From positions 1 through 64,000 of the forward strand of contig NZ_BOOU01000010.1 in the NCBI RefSeq assembly GCF_016863395.1: 64,000 nt of DNA, given 5' to 3'. The translations under genes and the position numbers were made by a program. How positions within the stretch are numbered: the stretch's first letter is position 1; every line of letters begins with the position of its first letter. The notes beneath the pieces were generated by a model. That model had not been told where the DNA came from. It searched no databases and was given only the letters and a program-made list of their open reading frames with translations. Below, piece by piece: positions 1 to 9,904 of this stretch. This DNA is from Sphaerisporangium rufum (GTDB taxonomy: Bacteria > Actinomycetota > Actinomycetes > Streptosporangiales > Streptosporangiaceae).

Positions 1-40
1 TGGTTCCTTTCGTGGTACGGGCGGTGGCGGGCCGCCGCCG

Positions 41-70
41 TCTCGGGATGTCACGTCTCGGGATGTCACG
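41..70. repeat. 15-bp tandem duplication
   Basis: The 15-mer TCTCGGGATGTCACG occurs twice head to tail (41-55 and 56-70). It lies just beyond the terminator-like hairpin of the SGNH gene and is non-coding. No function is evident; it looks like a replication-slippage product. Confidence 0.85.
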
Positions 71-76
71 CGAACA

Positions 77-114
77 CCCCCGGCCGCCGGCTCGGAGGAG
101 CCGGCGGCCGGGGG
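77..114 (-). terminator. Strong hairpin after the SGNH-CBM2 gene
   Basis: A perfect 17-bp inverted repeat (77-93 against 98-114) with a GGAG loop starts 8 bp beyond the stop codon of the minus-strand esterase gene. There is no U tract, as is common for actinobacterial terminators, but its stability and position fit a transcription terminator or mRNA-stabilising hairpin. Confidence 0.7.
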
Positions 115-121
115 CGTCAGG

Positions 122-1231
122 TCAGGCCGCGGTGCAGGTCAGGGCGGGTGCCCGGTTGGCGCCGTTCGCGCTGCCGAGGAAGCCGAACTGCGCGCTCGCA
201 CCGGCGCCGAGCGCGCCGTTGTAGCTCACGTTGCGCGCGGTGACGTTCGCCCCGCTGGAGGTGATCTCCGCGCTCCAGGACTGGGTGACCGTCTGGCCGT
301 CGTCGAACCGCCAGGTCACCGTCCAGGACGAGATGGCCGAGCCGCCTGCGGTGACGGTCACCGTGGCCTGGAAGCCGCCCTGCCACTGGCCGGCCAGCGC
401 GTAGGTGGCCGTGCACCCCTTACCGCCCGGCGACGGGCTCGGGCTGGGGCTGGGTGACGGGCTGGGGCTCGGGGACGGGCTCGGGGAGGGGGACGGGCTG
501 GGGCTGGGCGAGGGGGATCCCTGGCTGATGCTGCCCGGGACGGCCTGCAGGGCGGTGTACCAGGCGGCGGCCATCTTGTCGTAGCCGCCGGCGGTGGGGT
601 GGATGCCGTCGATGAGGTCGCCGGTGGTGAGCTTGGCGTGCATGTCGACCAGGTGGACGTGCTTGCCGGCGTTCACCTTGTTCTGCACGATGCCGGGGAC
701 GGCCGCGTTGAAGGTGCGGACGTTGTTCTCCTGGCCGGAGTTGGACAGCGGGATCAGCGTGGCCACGAACACCTCGGCGTTCGGCGCGGTCGAGGTGATC
801 TTGTCGATCAGGTTCGACAGCCGCTGCGGCGCGGAGGAGACGTTGTAGTTCTGCAGGATGTCGTTGGTCCCGATGTGCAGCAGCACGGTACGCGGGGTGG
901 AGGACTGCAGCCAGCGCACGATGTTGGCGTCGATCTGGTCGATCCGCCACCCCGGGTGCCCCTCGTGGTCGTGGTCGCCCAGGTTCCCCGGCCCGTTGAA
1001 CTGCGAGCCGACGAAGTCGACGGTGTAGCGGCCGTTCACCAGCCGCTGCCACAACCCGATCCGGTACCCGCCCGGCACCTGGGTCCCCTCGGTGATCGAG
1101 TCACCCAGCGGCATCACCCGCACCCCGCCGTTGGACTCCGCACCCGCCGACCCGGCCCCGAGGACCGTACCCAGCGCGACCATGGCCACGGCCAGCAGCG
1201 CCGCGGTGAACCATCGTCTCCACGTAAGCAT
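122..1231 (-). CDS. Secreted SGNH/GDSL hydrolase with C-terminal CBM2
   Basis: The 369-aa protein has a signal peptide (about residues 1-31, RR near the N-terminus and AGA at the cleavage site). An SGNH hydrolase domain follows, with block I GDSITEG (nucleophile Ser45), block III GTND (121-124) and block V DGIHP (Asp208, His211). A Ser-Pro repeat linker (about 240-268) leads to a family 2 carbohydrate-binding module. Such proteins are typically acetyl-xylan esterases or related carbohydrate esterases that deacetylate hemicellulose outside the cell. The start is supported by GAGAGG 6 nt upstream of ATG. It is divergent from the GH10 xylanase, so the two probably respond to the same substrate. 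The exact ester substrate is inference. Confidence 0.93.
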   Translation of the reverse strand: MLTWRRWFTAALLAVAMVALGTVLGAGSAGAESNGGVRVMPLGDSITEGTQVPGGYRIGLWQRLVNGRYTVDFVGSQFNGPGNLGDHDHEGHPGWRIDQIDANIVRWLQSSTPRTVLLHIGTNDILQNYNVSSAPQRLSNLIDKITSTAPNAEVFVATLIPLSNSGQENNVRTFNAAVPGIVQNKVNAGKHVHLVDMHAKLTTGDLIDGIHPTAGGYDKMAAAWYTALQAVPGSISQGSPSPSPSPSPSPSPSPSPSPSPSPSPSPSPGGKGCTATYALAGQWQGGFQATVTVTAGGSAISSWTVTWRFDDGQTVTQSWSAEITSSGANVTARNVSYNGALGAGASAQFGFLGSANGANRAPALTCTAA

Positions 1232-1377
1232 GATGAACCTCTCTTCGATACCGGCGGACCGGCCCGGCCCGCGGCGGTGCCGGCGGTCGTGCCGCGTTTC
1301 CCGGTCTCCTCATCGATCGGCGCTCGACCGCCGGGCAGGCGGACCCCGGGTGTTCCGGGAACCGCCCTCGGGCCGTG

Positions 1378-1413
1378 CCGGCCGACAGATTGTGAGCGCT
1401 AACAGTCGGCCGG
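1378..1413. promoter_or_regulatory. LacI-type operator nested in a 9-bp inverted repeat
   Basis: TGTGAGCGCTAACA (1391-1404) is a near-perfect dyad centred on AGCGCT, the form bound by actinobacterial LacI-family sugar repressors such as CebR. It is flanked by 9-bp inverted arms (1378-1386 and 1405-1413). It lies between the divergent esterase and xylanase genes, about 160 bp upstream of the esterase start. Binding by a LacI-family protein is inferred. Confidence 0.55.
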
Positions 1414-1590
1414 TGCGGCGAATCCCGCCTCCGGCGGAACGGATGGGTGATGCTGGTGAGGGGGAGCAAATACCGAGACCGGAGGTGCCGTCAAGGCGGC
1501 CGGTTCCGCCCCGGAGAACCCGGCGGCCCGGCACGCCGGACCATCTGGCGTTATCGCGCCGGGCCTGGCCGGTGGGCGGTACGGCGGGTT

Positions 1591-1710
1591 GAAAATTTCA
1601 TCACCTGGCCGCCCATCGCGGCGCACTCCGTCCGCAAGTTTCGCGAGGCCGGGACACAGGATGCCGCGCCTGTCGAATCGATCTGGTCGCCGGCACTCTC
1701 GAAACTTTCA
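1591..1710 (+). promoter_or_regulatory. Cluster of GAAA(n)TTTC xylanase-type operator motifs
   Basis: Upstream of the GH10 gene there is GAAAATTTC (1591-1599), CGAAACTTTCA (1700-1710) and a one-sided variant CAAGTTTCG near 1634-1643. CGAAAcTTTCG-like inverted repeats are known repressor-binding sites in Streptomyces xylanase promoters. The remaining DNA from 1232 to 1898 is non-coding and holds no gene I can support. Confidence 0.5.
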
Positions 1711-1877
1711 GCCGCAACTTGACGTATTTCGGGCTCGTTCCCAGACTTGGTCGGCGAGGCGGTACTCCTCCTGCCCCAGGCGGTGGTGCGCGGCAGGAGG
1801 AGTGCCGCCTTTGCCCCTCGGCGGCGCGCGTCACCGGCGCCGACCGCGCGGAGAGCTCCGTGGTCCTTCGTCCGTGA

Positions 1878-3392
<1,515 letters not shown>

Positions 3393-3565
3393 TCGGACAC
3401 CGAGGCTCATCCCGACTTCCACACCTTCGCCAGTTCGGGCGGCGTCGTCCGCCCGCGCCGGGTGGCACCGGTGGCGGCCGGTGAGAGTGCCCCCGCTCGC
3501 CCGACCGGCGATGAAGTCACCTGCCGTTCGTTGCCACCTCGTCGCCCGGTTTGCGAACCTGGAGC

Positions 3566-3799
3566 ATGGACACCGTGGACGCCCCCCGCGACCATGAGCT
3601 GCTGATCGCGGCCCGCACCGTCGCCCTGGCCCTCGGCCGCACCCCCGGCGAGGTCATGGAGCTGGCCGTACGCCTGGGCGACGGCGGCCGCCGCCACTGG
3701 TCCACCGCTGAACTCCTCCTCACCGCCCTCGCCCACCTCGCCCGCCAAACCCCCACCCGCGCCGCCCCGCCTCCGGTGAACGCCGTCACCCCTCTCTGA
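3566..3799 (+). CDS. Small hypothetical protein
   Basis: A 77-aa ORF from ATG 3566 (a TTG at 3551 would add five residues). It begins MDTVDAPRDHELLIAARTVA and is Ala/Leu-rich with predicted helices; no family is recognised. The ribosome-binding site is poor because GGAG lies almost against the ATG. Codon use is GC3-rich like real genes here, but the reverse strand also stays open, so this is only a possible gene. It stands alone between the xylanase and the coiled-coil protein. Confidence 0.35.
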   Translation: MDTVDAPRDHELLIAARTVALALGRTPGEVMELAVRLGDGGRRHWSTAELLLTALAHLARQTPTRAAPPPVNAVTPL

Positions 3800-3904
3800 G
3801 TAGAGTCGGCCGTAGCCCCAGCGGACGAGCCCTCCAGTGATGACCGGCGGACCATGCTGGTACGCCGGCGAGCCGTCACTCGCCGCGTCGTCCTGGTGAA
3901 CAGG

Positions 3905-5611
3905 TCAGTTGGTCGTCCGGACGTCGAGATGCGGGCCGATGTAGCCGATGTAGACCTTGACGGTGCCACGGGCGTCGTCATGGAAGTGCATGCGCGGTGC
4001 GCTGATCCCGGCACCCCCGCCCAGCCGAATGTGCGACCACATGAAGACCCGCCCGGACGGACTCACCTCAGTGGGCACCCGGAACTCGCGCTGGCGGCGC
4101 ATCTTGGTGTTGTTCTTGACGGTATCGGACTCGTCCGGGGTGACCTTGCCCGCGGAGATGCTCCGGGCGCCAGGCGGGGTTGCGGCGCACCATCGCCGGA
4201 AATCGCCGTTGAACTCGTCCTTCACCACCGCCTCCACGTAGTCCTGCATCGCAAGCAGCGTCATCCAGGTGGTCTGCGCCCAGTTGGACGACTGCGCCTT
4301 GCTGTCCAGTTTCCACACCGTCCCCGGGTCGCCGGTGAACTCGATGCGGTCCAGCTCTTCGAGCCGGTCCAGGACGTCGGGCAGCCGGATGGGCAGTCGC
4401 ACCGGCTCGCCTTCCGGGAGGTAGGCCTCGGCCGGGCGGCCGTCGAGATGGAAGCGCCGTCGCAGCACGCGCAACGAGTCGGACAGTTCGGCGATCGCCT
4501 GGTTGGCCACCTCCAGTTCGGCCACGGTGTTCAGCAGATCGTCCGTTAACGTTGCCGCCTTCTCGTCGGAGTTCCTTCGCTCGTGGTCTCCGTATTCCAA
4601 GAGTTCGCGAAGCTCGTCGATCTCTTTGTTCAACCGCATGTTCTCGCCGAGCAGGACCGAGAAGTCCATTCCGGCCGTCACCGGAGACTTGCGCGTTACG
4701 GGGGCGGGCGATGCGGTGACGGCGGTGCGGTTCAGCCGGACGAGCGCATCCGGTAGCCGCCCGTCGGCGGTGAGCCGCCTGGGCGCCCCGGCCAGTAATC
4801 GGGCGGCGGTGTGCTGGTCTGTTTCGATCCTGGCTCCGGACAGGACGCGGTGCCGTGCCGCGTCCTCGTCGAGGGCCAGATCAAGGGCCGGTAAGTAGGT
4901 GCGGATCGCGCCACCTCGCACGGAGTACGCGGCGCCGACCGCCTTGTTGAACTGCTCGGCAGCCGGTGGGTCCAGTATGTAGAGGCTGGCCAACCCGGGA
5001 AGATGCTTGGTGGTGCACCGGACCTTCTCCCGCCAGGTCTCGAACGGAGTGGTGTCATGGGGAGAGGCGACCACGGTCGGCAGGCGGCGATCCTCGTCCG
5101 TGAGGATCTCCAGGAGGGTCTCCACATCATCCGTACGGACCAGGGCCGGTTCCGGAGTGAGCATCGCCCAGTGATCGTAGGCGTCGACCACCTGGAGCAG
5201 GCTGCGGACGATGCCCGGCACCGCCGCCCGGTGCGACCGCGGCTCTTCACCCGCATCCACGCCGTCCGCCGTAGGCACATGTTCCACGTCAAGCCAGAAC
5301 CAGGTACGGTGACCGTCCTTCCGCTTGGCGGGCGCGTGCACGGTCAGCGAGCTGAGCCAGTACCCGTTCCCATCGTGTTCGCGAAGTTGCCATTGCTGCG
5401 TTCGCGTCCCGTCGGGCTCCGTGCGGGAGCTGGGCAGCAGCATGATGCCCGGGCCGAGCCGGGCGTGGCCATCGTCGTAGGCCCTGACATCGATCGGCTT
5501 GTGGCGGCTTTTCACAACGAGCCAGCTTCTGAGCTCGCGCGCCGCGGTCGCGAAGGCGTCGGCAGGAGCCAGGTTCGTATGGAAGATGGTGCGATAACGT
5601 CCAGAGGTCAT
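3905..5611 (-). CDS. Coiled-coil protein of unknown function beside the defence locus
   Basis: The 568-aa protein is not assigned to a family. The N-terminal 300 residues are globular with several Trp/Tyr motifs. Residues about 314-387 are a heptad-rich coiled coil (ENMRLNKEIDELRELLEYGD onward). The C-terminal 180 residues hold a compact domain ending in VYIGYIGPHLDVRTTN, a GYIGxHL-type ending I associate with uncharacterised bacterial proteins. It is cytoplasmic, with no signal or membrane segment. It is transcribed divergently from the kinase-helicase-methyltransferase operon, and the 0.5-kb gap holds a 16-bp palindrome. A sensor or accessory role in that locus is a guess from position only. 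Confidence 0.75.
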   Translation of the reverse strand: MTSGRYRTIFHTNLAPADAFATAARELRSWLVVKSRHKPIDVRAYDDGHARLGPGIMLLPSSRTEPDGTRTQQWQLREHDGNGYWLSSLTVHAPAKRKDGHRTWFWLDVEHVPTADGVDAGEEPRSHRAAVPGIVRSLLQVVDAYDHWAMLTPEPALVRTDDVETLLEILTDEDRRLPTVVASPHDTTPFETWREKVRCTTKHLPGLASLYILDPPAAEQFNKAVGAAYSVRGGAIRTYLPALDLALDEDAARHRVLSGARIETDQHTAARLLAGAPRRLTADGRLPDALVRLNRTAVTASPAPVTRKSPVTAGMDFSVLLGENMRLNKEIDELRELLEYGDHERRNSDEKAATLTDDLLNTVAELEVANQAIAELSDSLRVLRRRFHLDGRPAEAYLPEGEPVRLPIRLPDVLDRLEELDRIEFTGDPGTVWKLDSKAQSSNWAQTTWMTLLAMQDYVEAVVKDEFNGDFRRWCAATPPGARSISAGKVTPDESDTVKNNTKMRRQREFRVPTEVSPSGRVFMWSHIRLGGGAGISAPRMHFHDDARGTVKVYIGYIGPHLDVRTTN

Positions 5612-6105
5612 CGTTTCTCCGGCTTCTTTCGCAGGGGACGAATCAGGCCGTGGCTACTATCGATGAGGAATCAGCTGCTCAGCGTGACATCTTAGAGACA
5701 TATCCCACGATCTGCTGGTAAGCCCCTCTGGCCGGGGCGCCAAAATCTCGGGCTCGCAGGGTAGATGTGTCTGACGCCGGCCGCGGGGCGGCGGTAAACC
5801 TCTGCCTCCTGGTGGCCGTCGTGTTGGAGTGAGGTCTTGTGATCACGGAGCCGCCGGGCGCGGGGACAAGTTCGCCGCGGAACCTGCCCTGACTTGTCGA
5901 GCCGTGCTTTTGTGAATCTTGTACACAAGATCTAGTCGGTAGACAGGTGTGCGGGGATCCACTACTGTCCGGAAGGCGATCAGTGCGGAATGTGTGGAGT
6001 GCAGGCACCTGGGGTGACCGCTACGGCGCATCCCCGGTTTCTCCAGGTACGCACCCCGGTCGCCGCGGTGTCCCGTCGGGTGTCGTAGGTGAGGGTGGAG
6101 CAGGC
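5612..6105. other. Divergent intergenic region before the defence operon
   Basis: About 490 bp separate the coiled-coil gene from the kinase gene. No convincing gene is seen. Composition is less GC-rich than the flanking genes. The main structure is the palindrome at 5916-5931. Open frames into this region upstream of the kinase lack a ribosome-binding site and do not resemble protein. Confidence 0.5.
5916..5931. promoter_or_regulatory. Palindromic operator candidate ATCTTGTACACAAGAT
   Basis: A perfect 7-bp inverted repeat (ATCTTGT and ACAAGAT) with a 2-bp spacer, in the gap between the coiled-coil gene and the kinase. It is AT-rich against the local background and well placed to control the divergent units. 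The binding protein is unknown; no DNA-binding regulator is encoded nearby. Confidence 0.5.
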
Positions 6106-7128
6106 GTGCAGCCATTGGACCGGTCCGATCCGGTGGAGATCGGTCCCGTGACGTTACGCGGGCGGCTGGGCAGCGGCGGCATGGGCCGGGTCTACTACGG
6201 CGTGACCGAGGGATACGAGCCGGTCGCCGTCAAGGTCATCCGGGAGGAGCTGGCCGGCCGCGCCGAGGTGCGCGCCCGCTTCGCCCGGGAGACCGAGGCG
6301 CTGCGCACCGTCCGCAGCGCGCACCTGGCCGCGCTGGTCGACGCCTCCGGGCCGGACGAGGAGCCGCCGTGGGTGGCCATCGAGTACGTCCGCGGCGTCA
6401 GCCTCCGGGACCTGGTCGACGCCCGTGGCCCGCTGGACCCGGCGCACGCCGCCACGCTCGGCCTGCTGCTGGCGGACGCGCTGCGCGACGTCCACCGCGC
6501 CGGGCTGTTACACCGGGATCTCAAGCCCGGCAACGTCTTACTGGGCCGGGACGGACCCCGGCTGATCGACCTCGGGCTGGTGGCCTTCGCCGAAGGCCCC
6601 ACCGACCTCACCACCTCCGAGTCCACTCTCGGCACTCCCGCCTGCATGTCCCCCGAGCAGGTGAACACTCCCAAGCGGGTCACCGCCGCCACCGATGTGT
6701 ATTCCCTCGGCGCGACGCTGCTCTTCGCGCTCACCGAGCACTACCCCTACGACGCCGCCAACGTCGCTGCGCTGTTCATGAACATCGTGAACCCGGACGT
6801 CCCGCCGGATCTGACCGGCGTCCCCGCCGAGCTTGAGCCGCTGCTCGCCGCGATGCTCCGCCACGATCCCGCCGCCCGGCCCACCGTCCCCGAGGTGTAC
6901 GCGGCACTGAAGGAGCACGCGACCGCCGGCGGGGTCGCGTTGCCGGCCGCGGTGCGGCGCCTCGCGGTGGCCACCTATGTCGAGCGCGACACCGATCCGC
7001 CGGACACCGACCGGCCGCCGCCCCGCCCTCGCCCGCGCGACCTGTCGGAGGTCGTCGCCCCCGGCTCGGTGGTCGCCCGGCTGGCCGAGCGCCTCCGCGA
7101 CCAGTACGCCGCCGCCGCCCGCTTCTGA
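6106..7128 (+). CDS. Soluble Ser/Thr protein kinase, first gene of the defence operon
   Basis: The 340-aa Hanks-type kinase starts at GTG 6106, chosen because GGAG sits 5 nt upstream and the glycine loop follows soon after. Visible motifs are the loop GRLGSGGMGRVYYG, ATP-binding Lys43 (VAVKV), the HRDLKPGN catalytic loop (Asp138, Asn143), DLG in place of DFG (Asp155) and APE-like SPEQ. The tail after residue 275 is Pro/Arg-rich with no membrane segment, so it is cytoplasmic, unlike PknB-type receptors. Its stop codon lies within the Shine-Dalgarno of the SNF2 helicase, so the two are co-translated. Phosphorylation of defence partners, as in Pgl/BREX type 2 systems that contain a kinase, is inference. 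Confidence 0.93.
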   Translation: MQPLDRSDPVEIGPVTLRGRLGSGGMGRVYYGVTEGYEPVAVKVIREELAGRAEVRARFARETEALRTVRSAHLAALVDASGPDEEPPWVAIEYVRGVSLRDLVDARGPLDPAHAATLGLLLADALRDVHRAGLLHRDLKPGNVLLGRDGPRLIDLGLVAFAEGPTDLTTSESTLGTPACMSPEQVNTPKRVTAATDVYSLGATLLFALTEHYPYDAANVAALFMNIVNPDVPPDLTGVPAELEPLLAAMLRHDPAARPTVPEVYAALKEHATAGGVALPAAVRRLAVATYVERDTDPPDTDRPPPRPRPRDLSEVVAPGSVVARLAERLRDQYAAAARF

Positions 7129-7138
7129 GAGGACCACC

Positions 7139-9904
7139 GTGCAGGAGACCGCCTATCCCCCCGGGGCCCGGATCGAGGTGCGGGACGCGGAGTGGATCGT
7201 CCGGAACTGCGAGAAGGCCGGCCAGGACGGGTACAAGATCACCGCGATCGGCGCCTCGGAGTTCGTGCAGGACGAGGAGGCGGTGTTCTTCACCGCGCTG
7301 GACCGGGTCGGCCTGCTACGCCCGGAGGAGACGGTGCTGGAGCACGACGGCACCCGCCGGTTCGCGCAGAGCCGGCTCTTTCTGGAGGCCGTGCTGCGCC
7401 GCACCCCGCTGCCGCAGACCGAACGGGGCCTCGCGCTGGCCGACCGCTTCCTGCTCGACCCGTTGCTCTACCAGCAGCGCCCCGCCGAGCTGGCCCTCAA
7501 GGGCCTGCGCCCGCGGATCCTGATCGCCGACGTGGTCGGCCTGGGCAAGACCCTGGAGATCGGGCTGGTGCTGGCCGAGCTGATCCGGCGCGGCCGCGGC
7601 GAGCGCATCCTGGTGGTCACCCCGCAGCAGGTGCTGGAGCAGTTCCAGCACGAGTTATGGACCCGCTTCGCCATCCCGCTGATCCGGCTGGACTCGGTCG
7701 GCATCGAGCGTATCCAGCGGGACATCCCGGCGGGCCGCAACCCGTTCACCTACTACAAGCGGATCATCATCTCGGTCGACACCCTGAAGAACGAAGGCAA
7801 GTACGGCCGGCACCTGGAGAAGATGGACTGGGACGCGGTCGTCATCGACGAATCGCACAACCTGATCGGCGAGCGCAGCCTGCGCAACCGGCTGGCCCGG
7901 CTGCTGGCCCGGCGCACCGACGCGCTGCTGCTGGCCAGCGCCACCCCGCACAACGGCGAGAGCCGGTCGTTCGCCGAGCTGATCAGGATGCTGGACCCGG
8001 CCGCCATCGCCGACGACGAACACTACTCGGCCAAGGACATCGAGCACCTCTACATCCGGCGTACCAAGATCAGCCCGGAGGTGCGCGACCAGATGGGCGC
8101 CCGATGGCCGGACCGCGGCCCGTCGGTCCCGGTCCGCTGCGCGGCCACCCCCGCCGAGGAGAAGATCTTCGAAGAGCTCACCCAGGTGTGGCTGGCGGCC
8201 GGCCGCCCCGCCGCGGGCCCGGCCACCGACCGCAACCGGCTCTTCCCCTACGTGCTGCTCAAGGCGTTCCTCTCCTCGCACCACGCGCTCGCGAAGGCCG
8301 TCGCCAACCGGCTGCGCAACGCCACCGACCCCGCCGAGGTGGACGCGCTGAAGACGCTGGGCGGGCTGGCCACCCGGATGACCGACGACGATTCGGCCAA
8401 GCTGGCCGCCTTGGTGCGGGTACTGCGCGAGATCGGCGTCGGCCCGCGCAACGAGACCAGGGCCGTGGTGTTCTCTGAGAGCGTCGAGACCGTCCGCTGG
8501 CTGGCCCGGGTGCTGCCCGGCCGCCTCGGCCTCACCGCCAAGGGTGCCGTCGACATGATGCTGGGCAACGGCATGTCCGACCAGCAGCAACAGGAGGTCA
8601 TCGAACGCTTCGGGCTCGCCGACGGCCCGGTCCGGCTGCTCGTCACCACCGACGTGACCTCCGAGGGCGTCAACCTGCACCGCCAGTGCCACCACCTGGT
8701 CCACTACGACGTGCCGTGGAGCCTGATCCGGATCGAGCAGCGCAACGGCCGCGTCGACCGCTACGGCCAGACCCGGCAACCGCGGTTCACCGCGCTCATC
8801 CTCACCTCCGACGTCGAGGGCGCCAAGGACGACCGGACGGTGGCCGAGAAGCTGCTCGCCAAGGAGGAGACCGCGCACCGCAGCCTCGGCACCGCCGAGG
8901 CCGTCACCGGCGAGTACCGCGCCGAACGTGAGGAACGCCGGCTGGTCCAGGACCTGCTGGCCGGCAAGACCGTGGAGCAGTCCATCGAGGAACGCCCGGT
9001 GGACGACCTGCTCGCCGACCTGCTCGGCGCGGTCGGCGCCGGCCCGGCCGACCCCGACCCGCCCCGCGCCGAGGTGCCCCGGCTGTTCGACGGCTCCGAG
9101 GCGTTCGTCAAGGAGGCGGTGCACACCCTCGGCCTGCTCAAGGACCTGGACGACGACGGGCAGCTGCTCGCCTTCGAACCGCCGCCCGACCTCGCCCACC
9201 GGCTCTCGGTGCTGCCCGCCGACTACCTGCGCACCCACGACGTGCGGCGGCGGATGAAGGTCACCTTCGACCGCGGCCTGGCCCAGCGCAAGCTCGCCGA
9301 GGCCCGCACGACCAAGACCATGTGGCCGGAGATCGCCTACCTGTCCGACCTGCACCCGATGGTGGAGTGGGTGACCGACAAGGTGCTCGCCCGGCTCGGC
9401 CGGCTCAAGGCACCGGCCGTCACCGCCCGGGTCACCGAGCCCACCTTCCTGGTGCAGGGCATCTACTCCAACGCGCTCGGCCGGCCCACCGTGGTCGAGT
9501 GGATGGCGGTGACCGCCGGCGGCGTGCTCGCCGAACCGATGACCGAGGTGCTCGCCCGAGCCGGTGTCGGCCCGGCGATGGTCAACCAGGGCAAGGCGTT
9601 CGACCTGGCGCCCTACCAGGAGCAGGTGCCCGCCATGGTCGCCACCGCCCGCGCCCACCTGGAACGGCGCCGCGCCGCCTACGAGGCCGAGGTCGTGGCA
9701 CCGCTGGACACCTACCAGGACCGGCTGGCGCGCTGGCGGCAGCTCACCCTGGAGGGCACGCACGTCTCGCGGCGCGGCCGCGCCGCCGAGCACGTCGGCG
9801 AGACCGTCGAACGGCAGGAACACCTCCTCGGCCAACTCAAGATCACCGGGGAGCCGCTGCTGCGGGTCCTCGCCGTACTCGTGCCCCAGGACGGTCCCCG
9901 ATGA
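7139..9904 (+). CDS. SNF2-family (SF2) helicase, DrmD-like
   Basis: The 921-aa ATP-dependent DNA translocase starts at GTG 7139 with GAGAGGA 6 nt upstream, overlapping the kinase stop. Motifs are Walker A VVGLGKTLEIGL (about 132-143), motif II DESHN (about 237), motif III SATPHNG (about 267), motif V TSEGVNLHRQC and motif VI QRNGRVDRYGQ (about 533). The DESH box, short N-terminal part and long C-terminal extension match the SNF2 helicases of class 1 DISARM (DrmD) and related RapA/HepA-like proteins. Its end overlaps the methyltransferase by ATGA. It is probably part of a complex that scans or remodels incoming DNA. The DrmD label is by recall of architecture, not by search. Confidence 0.9.
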   Translation: MQETAYPPGARIEVRDAEWIVRNCEKAGQDGYKITAIGASEFVQDEEAVFFTALDRVGLLRPEETVLEHDGTRRFAQSRLFLEAVLRRTPLPQTERGLALADRFLLDPLLYQQRPAELALKGLRPRILIADVVGLGKTLEIGLVLAELIRRGRGERILVVTPQQVLEQFQHELWTRFAIPLIRLDSVGIERIQRDIPAGRNPFTYYKRIIISVDTLKNEGKYGRHLEKMDWDAVVIDESHNLIGERSLRNRLARLLARRTDALLLASATPHNGESRSFAELIRMLDPAAIADDEHYSAKDIEHLYIRRTKISPEVRDQMGARWPDRGPSVPVRCAATPAEEKIFEELTQVWLAAGRPAAGPATDRNRLFPYVLLKAFLSSHHALAKAVANRLRNATDPAEVDALKTLGGLATRMTDDDSAKLAALVRVLREIGVGPRNETRAVVFSESVETVRWLARVLPGRLGLTAKGAVDMMLGNGMSDQQQQEVIERFGLADGPVRLLVTTDVTSEGVNLHRQCHHLVHYDVPWSLIRIEQRNGRVDRYGQTRQPRFTALILTSDVEGAKDDRTVAEKLLAKEETAHRSLGTAEAVTGEYRAEREERRLVQDLLAGKTVEQSIEERPVDDLLADLLGAVGAGPADPDPPRAEVPRLFDGSEAFVKEAVHTLGLLKDLDDDGQLLAFEPPPDLAHRLSVLPADYLRTHDVRRRMKVTFDRGLAQRKLAEARTTKTMWPEIAYLSDLHPMVEWVTDKVLARLGRLKAPAVTARVTEPTFLVQGIYSNALGRPTVVEWMAVTAGGVLAEPMTEVLARAGVGPAMVNQGKAFDLAPYQEQVPAMVATARAHLERRRAAYEAEVVAPLDTYQDRLARWRQLTLEGTHVSRRGRAAEHVGETVERQEHLLGQLKITGEPLLRVLAVLVPQDGPR

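Noticed and set aside
7655-9835. Very long minus-strand frame opposite the SNF2 helicase
   Set aside because: His/Val/Gly/Leu-biased composition is typical of antisense shadows; the plus strand carries all helicase motifs.
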